A DNA stretch of 64,000 nt from Streptomyces sp. ISL-36 (GCF_018614205.1 NZ_JAGGOS010000046.1:106552-170551); one strand, 5' to 3'; shown: positions 16,801 through 25,085, counted from the stretch's first letter. A program made the numbers and translations. The notes: generated by a model not told the origin, from the letters alone.

Positions 16801-19320
16801 GCCCAGGCACCACTCGTCGGCGGCGAGGCGCACCAGGACGGCGCGCAGCAGGGAGCCGGAGGCCAGGTCGAAGGGGGCGTCGCCGAGCGCGGTGAGCGCC
16901 GCCCGGCAGGCCTCCTCGCGGGCAGCCGGGCCGGGCTCCGCGGACACGTCGACGACCTCGATGCCGAGCGGCTCCGCGGGGCGGGCCGTGACCATCAGGG
17001 TGCCGTCCGGCGTGGGGTGGAAGGCGGCCCGCAGCGTGGGGTGGCGGGCGACGAGGGCGCTCAGGCACCCGGTGAGCAGGCCCGGTTCGACCGGTCCGCG
17101 CAGCCGGACGCCACCGGTGATGTGGTAGGCGCTGCCCGCCCCCATCTCCGCGAGGAGCCACATCCACTCCTGGGCCCGGCCGGCCCGCACGGGGGCGCCT
17201 GCGTCGGTCAATACGTCGCCGTCGGTCAGCACGGCTCCGTCGGTCCGTACGACACCGTCGGTCCGTGCGACACCGTCGGCCGCGTCCGTCGCCTCCGCCG
17301 CGCGCCATCCGTCGAGGCGATCCGCCAGTTCGCCGGTGGTCAGGCCGTCCAGCAGACGCTCCACGGGCACCTCGGCGCCGGTCGACCGGTGCAGGGCGGC
17401 GGCGAGGCGGACGGCGCGCAGGGAGTCCAGGCCGAGGGCGATGAGCGGCACCGCCCGGTCGAGCTCCGCCGCCGGCGTGCCGAGCACGGCGGCGACGGCT
17501 TCGGTGACGGATTCGGTGAAGGCCGAGGGGGCGGCCGAGCCGGCGGCCGCGGGAGCCGACGAGCCTGAGGCGCCCTGCGCCGGGGTGGTCGTGGCGCGCG
17601 GCGCGGCCGCGGCGACCCGCTTGAGGCCGTCCGATGCCCACAGCTCGCGGCAGGTCGAGCGGCGGATCTTGCCGCTGGTGGTCCGGGGGATGGTGCCGAG
17701 GCGCACCAGGGCGATCTCGCGCGGCGCCAGGCCGTGCTCGGCGGCCACCGCCTCGCGCACGGCGGCCAGGACGCCCGGGGCGTCGTCGGGGGTGAAGCCG
17801 CGGGCCACCTCGTGGACGAGGACGACCTGTTCCTCGCCGCCGTCGTCGACGGAGAAGGCGGCGGAGCGGGTCGGCTGGAGCAGCGGATGGGCCCGTTCGG
17901 CGGTCTGCTCGATGTCCTGCGGGTAGTGGTTGCGGCCGCGGACCACCATCAGGTCCTTGATCCGGCCGGTGATGAACAGCTCGCCCTCGGAGGTGAAGGC
18001 GAGGTCCCCGGTGCGCAGGAAGGTGCACCCCGGGTGGGCGTCGAGGGTCGCGTGGAAGGTACGGGAGGTCTCCTCGGGGCGCTCCCAGTACCCGGCGGCG
18101 ACGGACGGGCCGCTGATCCACACCTCGCCCACCTCGCCCTGGGCGCAGGGGCGGCCGTCGGCGACGACGAGAACCAGGTCCTCGCCCTGCGGGGTGCCGC
18201 AGCCGGTCAGCGAGAGACGGGGTCCGGTGTCCGGGCCCGCGGCCTCGGCACGGCCCCGTTCGAGAGCGTCGCGGCTGAGGTCGAGGACGCGCGGCGCCCC
18301 GCCACGGGTCGGGCCGCCGGTCGCGAACAGCGTGGTCTCGGCGAGGCCGTAGCAGGGGTGGAAGGCGCGCGGGGAGAAGCCGGAGACCTCGAAGGCGGCG
18401 GCGAACGCGGCCATGGTGGAGGGGCGGACCGGCTCGGCGCCCATCATCGCGTGCCGCCAGCTGGACAGGTCCAGGCAGGCCCGGTCCTCCTCGCCGATGC
18501 GCCGTACGCATTCGAGGTAGGCGAAGTCGGGGGCGGCGGAGACGGTGGCCCGGGTGCGGCTGATGGCGTCGAGCCAGAGCAGCGGCCTGCGCAGGAAGGT
18601 CATCGGGGCCATCAGGACGCTGGGGAAGCCGGCGTACAGGGGCTGCAGGATGCCGCCGATCAGCCCCATGTCGTGGTACGGCGGCAGCCAGCTCACGCCG
18701 CGGCTGTCCGGGCCCGAGCCGACGGCCTGTCCGATGGTGGCCGAGTTGTGCACCAGGTTGCCGTGCCGGACCATCACGCCCTTGGGGCGGCCGGTCGAGC
18801 CCGAGGTGTACTGGAGGAAGGCGAGCGCGTCCGGCCGCGGTCCCCGCCCGTCCCAGGTCTCGGCGAGGCCGGCGGGCAGCTCGTCGGTGAGGAGCCAGGC
18901 GGGGAAGGCGGTGGCGGCCAGTTCCGGGTACTGGGCGTCCAGCGCGGTCGCGGTGGCGCGGTCGCTGAGCGCGAGCACCGCCCCGGCGTCCGTGGCGGCG
19001 GCAAGGACCATCGGCACGCCGTGCCGCCCGGTCGGCAGGTGGACGGGGACGGCGACCACACCCGCGTACAGACAGCCGAGGAACCCCACGACGTAGTCGA
19101 CGCCCGGCGGGTAGAGCAGCAGCGCGCGCTCACCGGTGAGTCCACGCCCGGACAGCGCGGCGGCCACGGCCCTGGCCCTGCGGTCGATGTCCGCGTAGCT
19201 GAGGACGAGTTCACCGCTGTCGGTGAGGAACTCGAAGGCCGTGCGGTCCGGTGTGCCGTCCGCGCGGTCGCGCAGGATGTCGACGAAGGTCCCGCCGCGG
19301 GGACGGAGCGCTGTGTGCAC
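13891..19320 (-). CDS. NRPS with fatty acyl-AMP ligase start: FAAL-ACP-C-A(Ser)-T
   Basis: 1809 residues. A FAAL (about 1-565; LQYTSGSTGRPKGVMVRHGN, WLPPYHDMGLIGG, YGLAETTLFATGG) activates a fatty acid, which passes to an ACP with LGLDSLRAV near residue 632. A C domain (HHIAVDGWS near 843), A domain (LHTSGSTGRPKGV near 1343) and T domain (LGGHSLQ near 1735) add the first amino acid. The specificity code reads DVWHVSMIEK, close to the Ser code of EntF. The gene therefore makes an N-acyl-seryl starter. GTG start with AGGAG 8 bases upstream. Linkers carry DNA repeats: (V/L)xTDG units near 17.2 kb and PAHAGPAHAG near 15.4 kb. This layout recalls loading modules that install a cryptic acyl leader later removed. 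Confidence 0.95.
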   Translation of the reverse strand: MHTALRPRGGTFVDILRDRADGTPDRTAFEFLTDSGELVLSYADIDRRARAVAAALSGRGLTGERALLLYPPGVDYVVGFLGCLYAGVVAVPVHLPTGRHGVPMVLAAATDAGAVLALSDRATATALDAQYPELAATAFPAWLLTDELPAGLAETWDGRGPRPDALAFLQYTSGSTGRPKGVMVRHGNLVHNSATIGQAVGSGPDSRGVSWLPPYHDMGLIGGILQPLYAGFPSVLMAPMTFLRRPLLWLDAISRTRATVSAAPDFAYLECVRRIGEEDRACLDLSSWRHAMMGAEPVRPSTMAAFAAAFEVSGFSPRAFHPCYGLAETTLFATGGPTRGGAPRVLDLSRDALERGRAEAAGPDTGPRLSLTGCGTPQGEDLVLVVADGRPCAQGEVGEVWISGPSVAAGYWERPEETSRTFHATLDAHPGCTFLRTGDLAFTSEGELFITGRIKDLMVVRGRNHYPQDIEQTAERAHPLLQPTRSAAFSVDDGGEEQVVLVHEVARGFTPDDAPGVLAAVREAVAAEHGLAPREIALVRLGTIPRTTSGKIRRSTCRELWASDGLKRVAAAAPRATTTPAQGASGSSAPAAAGSAAPSAFTESVTEAVAAVLGTPAAELDRAVPLIALGLDSLRAVRLAAALHRSTGAEVPVERLLDGLTTGELADRLDGWRAAEATDAADGVARTDGVVRTDGAVLTDGDVLTDAGAPVRAGRAQEWMWLLAEMGAGSAYHITGGVRLRGPVEPGLLTGCLSALVARHPTLRAAFHPTPDGTLMVTARPAEPLGIEVVDVSAEPGPAAREEACRAALTALGDAPFDLASGSLLRAVLVRLAADEWCLGLVAHHIAVDGWSLGVLLRELGAAYKDALAGRPSPAPLPSPRPYVYEAEEAAAAEAFWSGVLDGAAALELPLDVPQPGSQSWRGASLPFEVGAEQVTRLRSYGSARRATPYMVLLSAFATVLSRWTGQHDVVVGTPAACRTRPGTAEALGLFVNTLPLRVDLSGAPTFGELVGRVRDLCLAAYPYQDYPYDEMVRLAGAERSGGRPPLVRAALALQNTPLAAWQAGEVHAEPFELPSPGAQFEISLHLTEQPDGRLAGHVVYAADLFTEDTVRRLLDAFATVLDAAPRLPGAVAADLPVLPEADLRWIVEELSGARGAEAPPALLHQAFEARADRDPTVLAVVDEEGRLTYGELEERANRIAWLLRDLGIGPDQAVAICLPRGTELVAALLGVLKSGGGYLPLDPGYPASRLAAQVADVRPAVLLTTGDLATGLLADVVAADTGTADGSPAHASPAHAGPAHAGPADGSPVLAGPVVVRLDEGAADDRPTTRPAPVSSPRNMAYVLHTSGSTGRPKGVVMEHAGVVNRMDWMRRAHHLAPGETVLQKTPVGFDVSGWELWWPLSAGGTMVLARPGGHQDPTYLAELIRRESVATCHFVPSMLRSFLEEPAARECAGVLRRVVCSGEELPPAVAARFHTLLPGVELHNMYGPTEAAIEVTAYEVKPGDTDRVRLPIGGPAPGVRLYVLDERGRPLPVGVPGELHIGGVQVARGYLGRPGLTAERFVPDPYADGGRLYRTGDRARWSADGTIDFLGRLDGQVKIRGHRVEPAEVEAVLGGHPALAEVAVVVRTVADEPALVGYLVAAGDEIPSGELRAHLAERLPAAMIPSAFVWLAELPTGANGKLDRGLLPEPGRRRESAAVAPRDAVEREVARIWSEVLGLPEVSVNDDLFTLGGHSLQATRIVVRVRSAFGLELPLAGLISGELTVERIADAARTGRIEPADDEEVERALAELASLTDAEVAALLAEG

Positions 19321-19416
19321 GGAAGGTGCTCCTGGGGTAGCTGCGGCCGTACGCCGTGACAGCGGGCCGATCGGGTCGGAGTCGGGGTGTGGTCTGGGCC
19401 GGGGTCGCGGCAGGGG

Positions 19417-20118
19417 TCACAGCAGGGCCGGGGCGGCGCAGGCCGCCACGAACCGGCTGAACAGGTGGTCCTCCTGGGCGACTTCGGGGTGCCACTGGAC
19501 GCCCAGGACGAACCTCTTGGCCGGGTCCTCCACCGCCTCGGCGAGTCCGTCGTCGCTGTACCCGGTGACCCGCAGGGTGCCCGCGTCGGCGATGCCCTGG
19601 TGGTGGTGGGAGTTGACGACGGCCTCGGGGCCGTAGACGGAGGCGGCGAGGGAGCCCTCGGCGAAGCGCACCGGGTGCTCGCCGAACACGCCGGGCTCGG
19701 GAAGGTGCCCGGTGTGGCCGAGGACGTCGGGCAGGTGCTGGTGGAGCGTGCCGCCGTACAGCAGGGTCAGGAGCTGCAGGCCTCGGCAGACGCCGAGGAC
19801 GGGCAGGTCCCGCTCCAGGGCGGCGCGCAGCAGGAGCAGTTCGCCGGCGTCGCGGCCGGCCGCGGGCGGGTCGGTCCGCGGGTGGCGGGGCTGTCCGTAG
19901 CGGTCGGGGTCGATGTCGGCGCCGCCGGGCAGCAGCAGTCCGTCGAGCCGGTCCAGGACGTCGGCGTCGAGGTCGTCGGGGGGCAGGACGACGGCGCGGC
20001 CGCCGTTGGCGGCGACACCACGGACGTAGCTCTGCTGGATCATCGTGGCCTGGGTGTCCCAGATGTCCCACCGGGCCCGGTCCTGGTACGCGGCGATGCC
20101 GATGACGGGACGGCTCAT
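19417..20118 (-). CDS. Gamma-glutamyl hydrolase-like class I glutamine amidotransferase (PuuD/peptidase C26)
   Basis: 233 residues. LLPGGADIDPDRYG, the nucleophile elbow GVCRGLQLLTLLYGG (Cys near 107) and VQWHPEVAQ (His near 209, with Glu following) are the signatures of peptidase C26, whose best-known member PuuD hydrolyses gamma-glutamyl-GABA. Its ATG overlaps the SHMT-like stop (ATGA), so the two are coupled. In a biosynthetic context such hydrolases can remove a gamma-glutamyl protecting group (BtrG-like logic in butirosin, although BtrG itself is another fold). The GS-like ligase at 43.6-45.0 kb is a possible partner that installs it. Alternatively it could simply have been recruited from polyamine catabolism. 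Confidence 0.9.
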   Translation of the reverse strand: MSRPVIGIAAYQDRARWDIWDTQATMIQQSYVRGVAANGGRAVVLPPDDLDADVLDRLDGLLLPGGADIDPDRYGQPRHPRTDPPAAGRDAGELLLLRAALERDLPVLGVCRGLQLLTLLYGGTLHQHLPDVLGHTGHLPEPGVFGEHPVRFAEGSLAASVYGPEAVVNSHHHQGIADAGTLRVTGYSDDGLAEAVEDPAKRFVLGVQWHPEVAQEDHLFSRFVAACAAPALL

Positions 20119-21572
20119 CGGGCGCCGCCTCCGACTCCGACGCCGACGCCTGCCGGGACCGCGGGAACCGTGACCACCAGGCCCTCCGCCGGGACCGTGT
20201 CCCCGGTGAGCGCGTCCGCCGGGAGCGCCTCCGCCTGGACGGTGTCCCCAGCGAGCGTGTCCGCCGGGAGCGTGCGCAGCGACGCGGCGCACAGGGCCAG
20301 GGCGTCCTGGAGCAGCGGGGAGTCGGCGCCGAGCGGGGCGCCGTACGGGGTACGGGTGCGCAGTGCGGCGACGCGGCGGGCGAGCTCGTCGGCCGGCGCC
20401 GTGGCCCGCACGGCGGCCACGAAGATGTCGGCCAGTTCGGTGAAGTCCTCACCCGAAAGGCCCTGGTAGGTGGCCTCGTTGAGGCCGATCCGCACGCCCT
20501 GGCCGGTGAAGCCCGGCAGGCCGGCCATGAAGTTGACCCGCAGGCCGGCGGCGAAGAGCCGGTCGCTGGCCACCTTCGCGGGGACGCCGTCCCGCTCGGG
20601 GTCGAGCCACAGCTGGTGCCCGGCGGAGTAGCCGCGGTCCGCCGCCACCACGGTCAGTCCGCGCTCGGTGAGCAGCTCCCCGAAGCGGCGGGTGTGCGCG
20701 ACGACGGCCCGGGCGTAGTCGGCGCCGCCGAAGTCGCGGAACTCCAGCAGGGAGATGCCGAGGCTGATGGTCGCCGCGAAGTGGTGGCTGCTGATCAAGT
20801 AGTCCTGGGTCTCGCGGATGCGCCGCTCGACCTCCTTGTTCCGGGTCAGCAGGACCGCCTTCTGCGGGCCGGGGAACGTCTTGTGGGTGGAGCCGCCGAA
20901 ACTGTCCGCGCCCTCGTCCAGCGGGTTGCGGAACACCCCGGCGAGGACCAGGCCGAGCCAGTGGCTGGCGTCGACGTGCACCAATGTCTCGGGGCTCGCC
21001 GCGCGGACGGTGGCGACGAGGCTCGCGACGTCCAGCGGGAAGAGGCAGTGCGACTGGTCGACGTAGAGCAGGGTCGGGCGGACCCGGGCCAGCACCTCGG
21101 CCGCGTGGTCCAGGTCGAGGGCGTGCGGGTCGTCGCCGGTCAGGAACTCCACGCGCAGGCCGAGCCGTTCGGCGACCTGCGGGGTCGCGTAGTGGCCGCC
21201 GAGGGCGGGGCTGATGGTGACGACCGTGGAGCCGGGCTCGCCGCCGAGGGTGGCGAGCGCCAGGGTCATGGCGTTCAGGCCGCTGAGCGGGCGGACGGTG
21301 ACGTAGTCGGCGCGGCCGAGCTCCTCCAGGAGCGGGACGGTCAGACCCATTTCCAGGTCGCGCAGGTGCTGCGCGCCGCGGAAGTGCCAGCCGTCCGGGT
21401 TGTCGCTCTCGTTGAAGAAGTAGCGGTGGTACGCGTCGAGCATCATCGGCAGCTTCGCGATCCCTGACATGGCCGTCTCGGAGGGGACCATGCTGAGGGT
21501 GCGGTTCGCGTGGTCCTCGTTCCGTACCAGCAGGCGCATGACGTCGCCGAGGGTCGGGCTCGAGTACGGCAT
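20115..21572 (-). CDS. Serine hydroxymethyltransferase-like PLP enzyme
   Basis: 485 residues of fold-type I PLP enzyme related to GlyA/SHMT. The Schiff-base lysine motif is FGGSTHKTFPGPQKAV near residue 230 (SHMT has TTTHKTLRGPRGG), preceded by LVHVDASHWLGLVLAG; the N-terminal PSETAMS and GLNAMTLALATLGG fit substrate and PLP binding. Such relatives can act as aldolases or transaldolases that build beta-hydroxy or alpha-substituted amino acids from Gly/Ser/Thr. It is not a housekeeping GlyA: the motif differs and a C-terminal tail of about 45 residues with LPAD(T/A)LxGDTV repeats is added. AAAGGA precedes the ATG. It follows HypF by 23 bases. Confidence 0.88.
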   Translation of the reverse strand: MPYSSPTLGDVMRLLVRNEDHANRTLSMVPSETAMSGIAKLPMMLDAYHRYFFNESDNPDGWHFRGAQHLRDLEMGLTVPLLEELGRADYVTVRPLSGLNAMTLALATLGGEPGSTVVTISPALGGHYATPQVAERLGLRVEFLTGDDPHALDLDHAAEVLARVRPTLLYVDQSHCLFPLDVASLVATVRAASPETLVHVDASHWLGLVLAGVFRNPLDEGADSFGGSTHKTFPGPQKAVLLTRNKEVERRIRETQDYLISSHHFAATISLGISLLEFRDFGGADYARAVVAHTRRFGELLTERGLTVVAADRGYSAGHQLWLDPERDGVPAKVASDRLFAAGLRVNFMAGLPGFTGQGVRIGLNEATYQGLSGEDFTELADIFVAAVRATAPADELARRVAALRTRTPYGAPLGADSPLLQDALALCAASLRTLPADTLAGDTVQAEALPADALTGDTVPAEGLVVTVPAVPAGVGVGVGGGAR

Positions 21573-21595
21573 GGACGTGTCCTTTCCATCGGTGG

Positions 21596-24046
21596 TCACG
21601 GGTTCGTCGTCCTCTCGTGCAGACGGGCGCCGGCGACCATCACCTGGCCGAGCGCGATACCGCCGTCGTTTGTCGGGACCTGCTGGTGGACGTACGCGTC
21701 GAAGCCCGCCCTGCGCAGCTCCACCAGGCAGTTGACCAGCAGGAACTCGTTGAGGAAGACACCGCCGGAGAGGACCACCTGCTGCGTGCCGAGCGTCCGG
21801 CGGAGCTCCTCGCACCGCTCGGTCACCATGGCGACCACGCAGGAGTGGAACCGGCGGCTGACGACCTCCACGGCCGTGCCGGCGGCGATGTCGGCCGCGA
21901 TGGCGCGGATCACCGGACGCGGGTCGATCTCCACCGCGCCGGCGCGTTCGGTACGGCCGAAGGCGTACGCCTCGGCGGGGGCGAGGGTGAGGTCGCGGCC
22001 GAGGAGACCCTCCAGCTCGATCGGCCCCTGGGCCTCGTACTCGGCGTGGGTGCAGACGCCGAGCAGGGCGGCGACGCCGTCGAAGAGGCGTCCCATGCTG
22101 GAGGCGAGGGGCGCGTTGATCGAGCGGCGCACCATCGTGGTGTAGACGTGCCGGGCCTGCTCGTCCAGGACGTGCAGGGCGGGGAAGGCCGCGTGGGCGG
22201 CGTCCGGGGCGTCGAAGGCGTCGAGGGCGAGGGCGAATCCGGTACGGACCGGCTCGTGGACGGCCTTGTCGCCGCCGAGCAGGGGGATCGGCCGCAGATG
22301 GGCGACGCGGTCCACCGAGGCGAACGAGCCGTGCAGGAACTCGCCGCCCCAGATCGTGCCGTCCTCGCCGTAACCGGTGCCGTCGAAGACGACGCCGAGC
22401 GTCGCCCCGTCGAGCCGGTTCTCCGCCATGCAGGAGGCCATGTGGGCGTGGTGGTGCTGGACCGGGAAGACCTCGCCCGAGGCCTCGTCGTCGGCGAGGA
22501 CGCGGGACCGGAAGGAGGGGTGCATGTCGACGGCGACGACCGTGGGCTCCAGCTCGTACAGGCCGGCCAGGTGAGCGGCGGTCTGCCGGTGCGAGGCGAA
22601 GGTCTCGTCGTTCTTCAGGTCGCCGATGTGCTGGCTGACGTACACCTCGTGGCCGGAGCCGAGCGCCACGGTGGTCTTGAGCTCCGCGCCGTACGCGAGG
22701 ATCTGGGGCAGGTCCTCGGCGACGGGTACGGGGTAGGGGGCGTAGCCGCGGGCCCGCCGGACGAAGCTGACGAGCGGCTCGGCGAGCTCCGGGTGGACCG
22801 AGCGGCGGACGACGGAGTCGTCGACCCGGATGTGGATGTCCCGGTCGTGGTGCAGGACCAGGTCGGCCACCTCGAAGAGGTCGCGGAGCGCTTCCTCGTT
22901 GCGGTAGGCGATGGGGCTGCCGGAGATGTTGCCGCTCGTCATCACGAGGACGTCGAGACCGGGCCGCTCCAGGAGCAGGTGGTGCAGCGGCGCGGACGGC
23001 AGCATCACGCCGAGGTTGGGGTTGCGCGGGGCGATCGACTCCGGCAGCGCGAGGTCCGCGACCTTGCGCAGCAGGACGACCGGGCGGGCCGGGGAGCCGA
23101 GCAGCTCCCCGTCCCCCTCGTCGAGCTCGACGAACCGGGCCGCCGACGCGATGTCCTCGACCATCAGGGCGAAGGGCTTGGAGTCGCGCCGCTTGCGCCG
23201 GCGCAGGAGGGCGACGGCCTCCGCGTTGCGGGCGTCCGCGACCAGGTGGAAGCCGCCGACGCTCTTGACGGCCACGATCCGGCCGTCGGCCAGCGCCGCC
23301 GTCGTCGCGGTCAGCGCCTCGTCGTCGCGGGCCACCTCGCCCTCGGCCGAGGCGAGGGTCAGCCGGGGCCCGCAGGCCGGGCAGGCGTTGGGCTGGGCGT
23401 GATAGCGCCGGTCGGCGGGGTCCTCGTACTCGCTCCGGCACCGCTCGCACATCCGGAAGACCGCCATGGTGGTCTGCTCCCGGTCGTACGGCAAGTGCTG
23501 GATGAGCGAGTAACGGGGGCCGCAGTGCGTGCAGTTGGTGAAGGGGTAGCGGTGGCGGCGGTCCGCCGGGTCGCGCACCTCCGCCAGGCACGCGTCGCAG
23601 ACGTGCGAGTCGGGCGCCACGATGGTCCCGGCCCGGCCGTCGCGTACGCTCTCGCGGATCTCGAATCCGCTGTACGCGCCGGCCGGCGCCGTGTCGTCGC
23701 GGCTCTCCACCCGCACCTCGTTGACCCGCGCAAGGGGTGGGGCCTGGGCGCTCAGCGCCTCACGGAAGGCTTCGAGCACATCGGACGGTCCGCACACCAG
23801 CGTCTGCACACCGTGGTTGTCGTTGAGCACCCAGCCGGTCAGTCCGAGCCGGTGGGCGAGGGTGTGGACGAAGGGCCGGTAGCCCACGCCCTGCACCACG
23901 CCGTTGACCCGGATCAGCCACTGGCTCGTACCGGTGGCGTCGGTGGCCTGAGTGAACTCGGTGGCCGCAGTCGCCTCGGTGGCCTGAGTGGACTCGGTGG
24001 CCGCAGTCGCCTCGGTGGCCTCGGTGTCGATGGTCTGCTGCTGCAC
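21596..24046 (-). CDS. hypF: HypF-type carbamoyltransferase
   Basis: Full-length HypF (816 residues): acylphosphatase domain from about residue 42 (VNGVVQGVGYRPFVHTLA), two four-Cys zinc fingers (CDAC...CTHC and CERC...CPAC), a YrdC-like domain (VKSVGGFHLVADARN) and a Kae1-like domain with VQHHHAHMASCMAEN. HypF makes carbamoyl adenylate from carbamoyl phosphate and ATP and passes the carbamoyl to the C-terminal Cys of HypE. All catalytic elements look intact. The GTG start is followed by a repeat-encoded extension (36-bp unit at 23942-24013) rich in ATEATAATE. HypE is 13 bases upstream. No hydrogenase subunits and no HypA-D are seen here, so the substrate after HypE is open. Confidence 0.95.
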   Translation of the reverse strand: MQQQTIDTEATEATAATESTQATEATAATEFTQATDATGTSQWLIRVNGVVQGVGYRPFVHTLAHRLGLTGWVLNDNHGVQTLVCGPSDVLEAFREALSAQAPPLARVNEVRVESRDDTAPAGAYSGFEIRESVRDGRAGTIVAPDSHVCDACLAEVRDPADRRHRYPFTNCTHCGPRYSLIQHLPYDREQTTMAVFRMCERCRSEYEDPADRRYHAQPNACPACGPRLTLASAEGEVARDDEALTATTAALADGRIVAVKSVGGFHLVADARNAEAVALLRRRKRRDSKPFALMVEDIASAARFVELDEGDGELLGSPARPVVLLRKVADLALPESIAPRNPNLGVMLPSAPLHHLLLERPGLDVLVMTSGNISGSPIAYRNEEALRDLFEVADLVLHHDRDIHIRVDDSVVRRSVHPELAEPLVSFVRRARGYAPYPVPVAEDLPQILAYGAELKTTVALGSGHEVYVSQHIGDLKNDETFASHRQTAAHLAGLYELEPTVVAVDMHPSFRSRVLADDEASGEVFPVQHHHAHMASCMAENRLDGATLGVVFDGTGYGEDGTIWGGEFLHGSFASVDRVAHLRPIPLLGGDKAVHEPVRTGFALALDAFDAPDAAHAAFPALHVLDEQARHVYTTMVRRSINAPLASSMGRLFDGVAALLGVCTHAEYEAQGPIELEGLLGRDLTLAPAEAYAFGRTERAGAVEIDPRPVIRAIAADIAAGTAVEVVSRRFHSCVVAMVTERCEELRRTLGTQQVVLSGGVFLNEFLLVNCLVELRRAGFDAYVHQQVPTNDGGIALGQVMVAGARLHERTTNP
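23942..24013. repeat. 36-bp tandem repeat, two copies plus partial, in hypF start region
   Basis: Two copies of a 36-base unit (23942-23977 and 23978-24013) differ at one position and are followed by a partial third. They encode the 12-residue unit ATEATAATE(S/F)TQ ahead of the acylphosphatase domain. The tract is not part of the conserved HypF fold. Confidence 0.9.
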
Positions 24047-24059
24047 TGGACCGCTCCGC

Positions 24060-25085
24060 TCAGCAGAGACGCGGGAGTTCCGCGCCCTGCAGTTCCTCGA
24101 TCGTGGTGACCTTGCCGTCGACGCCGGTCATCTCGACGCTCGCCTCGGCCCGGTCGGTGATCTCCCCGATGACCACGGCGTGCTTCCCGTACGGGTGGGC
24201 GTGCAGGGCCGCCAGGACCTCGTCCACCGCCTCGGGGGCGACGAAGAGCGCCAGGCAGCCCTCGTTGGCCGCGTTGATGGGGTTGATGCCGAGCATGTCC
24301 GAGGCCATGCGGGTGGCGAACTCGATCGGCAGCGCCTCCTCCTGGACGGAGACGACCCGGCCGACGGCCGAGGAGTACTCGTGCAGGACGGCGTTGAGAC
24401 CGCCGCGGGTGACGTCGCGCATGGAGTGCACCGCGCCGCGCTCGATGAGCCCGTCGAGGCCGTCGATCATCCCGTTCAGCGGCGCGCAGTCGCTGAGGAC
24501 GTTGGTCTCGAAGCCGAGACCCTCGCGGACGGACAGCAGGTGGACGGTGTGGTTGCCGATCGGGCCGCTGAGGATGATGCGGTCGCCGGGGCGGACCGAG
24601 GTCATGCGCAGCGGCTCACGGTGGAAGACGCCGACGCCGGTGGTGTTGAGGAAGATCTTGTCCGCCTCGCCCACCCCGACGACCTTGGTGTCACCGGCGA
24701 CGATCTTGACGCCGGCCTCCTTGGCGGTGTCCCTGACGGACTCCAGGACGCGGTGGAGGGTGGAGATCGGAAGGCCGGTCTCCAGGATCATCGCGAGCGT
24801 CAGGTACTCGGGCTTCGCGCCGACGACGGCGAGGTCGTTGACCGTGCCGCAGACGGCGATCTTCCCGATGTCACCGTTTCCGAACACCGGCGGGTCGACC
24901 ACGAAGGAGTCGGTCGTCAGGGCGATGTTGCCGGCCGGGACCGGCAGCATCGCACTGTCCTCCATTTCCCCCGTGTAGACGTCACCCAGCACATCCACCA
25001 CGAAATCGACCAGCTCCCGACTGAGTCGGGCCCCGGTGCCGTGGTCAAGGACGATCTTCTGATCCAGCAAGGACTTCGTGCTCAT
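24060..25085 (-). CDS. hypE: HypE-like carbamoyl dehydratase
   Basis: 341 residues of the AIR-synthase/HypE superfamily: LDHGTGARLSRELV at the start, ALTTDSFVVDPPVFGNGDIG, VGDTKVVG-type loop (IVAGDTKVVGVGEAD), MRDVTRGGLNAVLHE, and NPINAANEGCLALFV. It ends ELPRLC, matching the conserved PR(I/L)C tail whose terminal Cys is carbamoylated by HypF and then dehydrated with ATP to a thiocyanate. The retained tail implies a working HypE-HypF pair. In hydrogenase maturation the cyano group goes to iron through HypC-HypD; neither is visible here. In this operon, between an isochorismatase-like gene and HypF, the likely role is to supply a carbamoyl or cyano group to a small molecule. Confidence 0.95.
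   Translation of the reverse strand: MSTKSLLDQKIVLDHGTGARLSRELVDFVVDVLGDVYTGEMEDSAMLPVPAGNIALTTDSFVVDPPVFGNGDIGKIAVCGTVNDLAVVGAKPEYLTLAMILETGLPISTLHRVLESVRDTAKEAGVKIVAGDTKVVGVGEADKIFLNTTGVGVFHREPLRMTSVRPGDRIILSGPIGNHTVHLLSVREGLGFETNVLSDCAPLNGMIDGLDGLIERGAVHSMRDVTRGGLNAVLHEYSSAVGRVVSVQEEALPIEFATRMASDMLGINPINAANEGCLALFVAPEAVDEVLAALHAHPYGKHAVVIGEITDRAEASVEMTGVDGKVTTIEELQGAELPRLC

Noticed and set aside
20115..23591. A 1158-residue protein reading through hypF antisense frame into the SHMT-like gene
   Set aside because: The upstream two thirds is an alternative frame of hypF; a strong ribosome site and the normal SHMT start are at 21572.
21596..24046. HypF as a simple O-carbamoyltransferase of the TobZ/CmcH kind
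   Set aside because: It has the N-terminal acylphosphatase domain and both zinc fingers and sits beside HypE with an intact terminal Cys, so a true HypF is the better call; direct carbamoylation remains possible.
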